A DNA stretch of 12,990 bases from the NCBI GenBank assembly GCA_038210415.1, contig JBBQWS010000077.1, forward strand, positions 1 to 12,990, given 5' to 3'. Under the pieces are notes generated by a model, which saw nothing but the letters and a program-made list of their open reading frames with translations, was not told where the DNA came from and searched no databases. Below are positions 11,934 to 12,990 of this stretch, in pieces (within the stretch, counting starts at the first letter, position 1; the number at the start of each line of letters is the position of its first letter). This DNA is from JBBQWS01 sp038210415. Lineage in GTDB: Bacteria; Actinomycetota; Actinomycetes; Prado026. The translations under genes were made by a program, and so were the position numbers.

Positions 11934-12990
11934 CTACATCGACCGGTCCAGCCCCGGCTGCGGGGGCAACACCCGGTACGGGTCGTGGCCGTTTCCGCCG
12001 CGGTGGCCTGCGGTCGCCTGGGAGCCGTCGGAGGTGGGGGCAACCGCATTGGGGTCGCTGTAGGGGCGCTCCGATTGGCTGACCCAGGCTGCGTGTCGGC
12101 GTACTCGGGAGGCAGTGTCGCCGTCGAGGCGTTGCTGGGAGTCGGTGTCGACGACGGCGGTCAGCGCGCCGACGGCGCGGCTGGCTTGGTGGAGTTCATG
12201 GGTGGCGGCGGGCAGCACGGTGTCGGTGGTGAACGTGATGGTGGTGGTCAGCGCTTGGCGTCGGCCGCGGGCCCAGCGTGGAAGGTCGTCGATCTGGTCC
12301 TGCAGATCGCGGACCTGGGCGTCCAGCCGGTCGACGTGGTCGCGTGCTTGCTCCCATCGACCTCGGGCCCTGGCGAGGTCACGCTGGTTCTGGACGTGCT
12401 TTGCGGGGACCGGCTGCGGCGGGCGTTGGTTGTCGCGCCGGTCCCAGTCCCGTTCACGTGCCTGGGCGATCGGCGGGTCGAGGAGGGAGTGGGCGGCGCG
12501 TTCGCGCCCGCTGGTCGACAGCGCCGTCGTGAGTTGGGTGATCGCCGCGTCAAGGTCCGGCAGGACCAGCTGGCTAGCGGCTTCGGCCGGGCGTCGCGAC
12601 GTGGCCGGGTGCCGACCACGGCCGGGGGCTTGCACTGCGGCTTGCACGGGACGGTCAGGGGCTTGCGCTCGGGCTTGCGTGAGGCGGTGGGGGCCGGCGT
12701 CGCCGGTGTTCAGCTCGGGGGTGGTGTGGACATGGTTGGCTTCGCGGCCTCGGCTCATCGCGACGTACAGGTGTTCGCGGTCCAGGCCGGATCCAGCCAG
12801 GACGATGCCGAGGTCGGCGGTGGCCCCTTGGGCGCCGTCGATGGTGGCGGCCCACCCGTACTCGCTGTGCCGGGCCAAGTAGGCGGTGGGCAAGGTGGTG
12901 GTCCCCCGTCCGCGCAGGTCCTGCACTACCAGACCGCCGGCTGCGCCTAGTTCGGCGCCAATGACCCGGTACCGGTCGCCGTTGCGGACG
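11934..12990 (-). CDS. C-terminal part of a MobF-type relaxase/helicase (TraA/TrwC-like), cut by the window edge
   Basis: The frame is open to the right edge; 352 codons are visible and the N-terminal relaxase part lies outside. The first residues (VRNGDRYRVIG) and YGWAATIDGAQGATAD, followed by LDREHLYVAMSRGREANHVH, are the last helicase motifs of the UvrD/RecD-like domain in MobF relaxases. These proteins nick the transfer origin and unwind the strand for conjugation. The gene is therefore an intact 3' end, not a fragment, as far as seen. A long poorly conserved tail follows: Pro/Arg-rich linker, a coiled-coil-like stretch (NQRDLARARGRWEQARDHVD and on), and a polar end at TAG 11936-11934. 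A MobF relaxase points to single-strand transfer through a type IV system rather than the FtsK-like TraB route of classic actinomycete elements. Confidence 0.88.
   Translation of the reverse strand, partial: VRNGDRYRVIGAELGAAGGLVVQDLRGRGTTTLPTAYLARHSEYGWAATIDGAQGATADLGIVLAGSGLDREHLYVAMSRGREANHVHTTPELNTGDAGPHRLTQARAQAPDRPVQAAVQAPGRGRHPATSRRPAEAASQLVLPDLDAAITQLTTALSTSGRERAAHSLLDPPIAQARERDWDRRDNQRPPQPVPAKHVQNQRDLARARGRWEQARDHVDRLDAQVRDLQDQIDDLPRWARGRRQALTTTITFTTDTVLPAATHELHQASRAVGALTAVVDTDSQQRLDGDTASRVRRHAAWVSQSERPYSDPNAVAPTSDGSQATAGHRGGNGHDPYRVLPPQPGLDRSM

Noticed and set aside
11985..12950. 321-codon plus-strand frame opposite the relaxase
   Set aside because: Gly/Val/Ala-rich composition without motifs, antisense to a frame with clear helicase motifs.

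Overview
The window is GC-rich (many GTG starts, Gly/Ala/Arg-rich products) and carries gene families typical of Actinomycetota: orn next to tRNA-His, a tandem universal stress protein, a DUF6325/SHOCT pair, RNase J, a DtxR-type iron box, and an MGRHAK-like start on an L,D-transpeptidase. The order or genus cannot be fixed from the sequence. Positions 1 to about 10045 look like ordinary chromosome. From about 10119 to the right edge lies the end of an integrative element inserted at a tRNA-Lys gene.

Left chromosomal part. After the possible tail of a gene (2-61) comes tRNA-Arg(TCT) on the minus strand, then on the plus strand a tandem-domain universal stress protein (283-1170), oligoribonuclease orn (1194-1832) and tRNA-His(GTG) (1893-1968). 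A minus-strand tryptophanase (1983-3368) stands head to head with an Lrp/AsnC-type regulator (3488-3931). The 119-bp gap between them holds repeated TTC-N0/1-GAA dyads, so the pair looks like a locally regulated tryptophan-to-indole module. A badly decayed GAP-family membrane protein gene (3972-4339) follows.

Middle part. A coupled pair encodes a DUF6325 protein and a SHOCT-domain protein (4435-5273). RNase J follows (5340-7025). Directly after its stop codon begins a headless remnant of a large lysylphosphatidylglycerol synthase-like membrane protein (7026 to about 8115), which also has an internal deletion with frameshift. At its far end a DtxR/IdeR-like iron box (8159-8177) precedes a ZIP-family metal transporter (8213-9070). 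This transporter faces an L,D-transpeptidase on the opposite strand (9084-9932) across a 13-bp gap.

Right part. tRNA-Lys(CTT) (10046-10118) is the likely attachment site. The minus-strand gene order is MobF-type relaxase/helicase (cut by the right edge), excisionase, a possible 59-aa small protein, then tyrosine integrase. The integrase reading frame runs through the tRNA's terminator hairpin and 62 nt into the tRNA. Together these genes describe the integration end of an integrative conjugative or mobilizable element; its far end lies outside the window. No CRISPR array, insertion sequence or recognisable defence system was seen.
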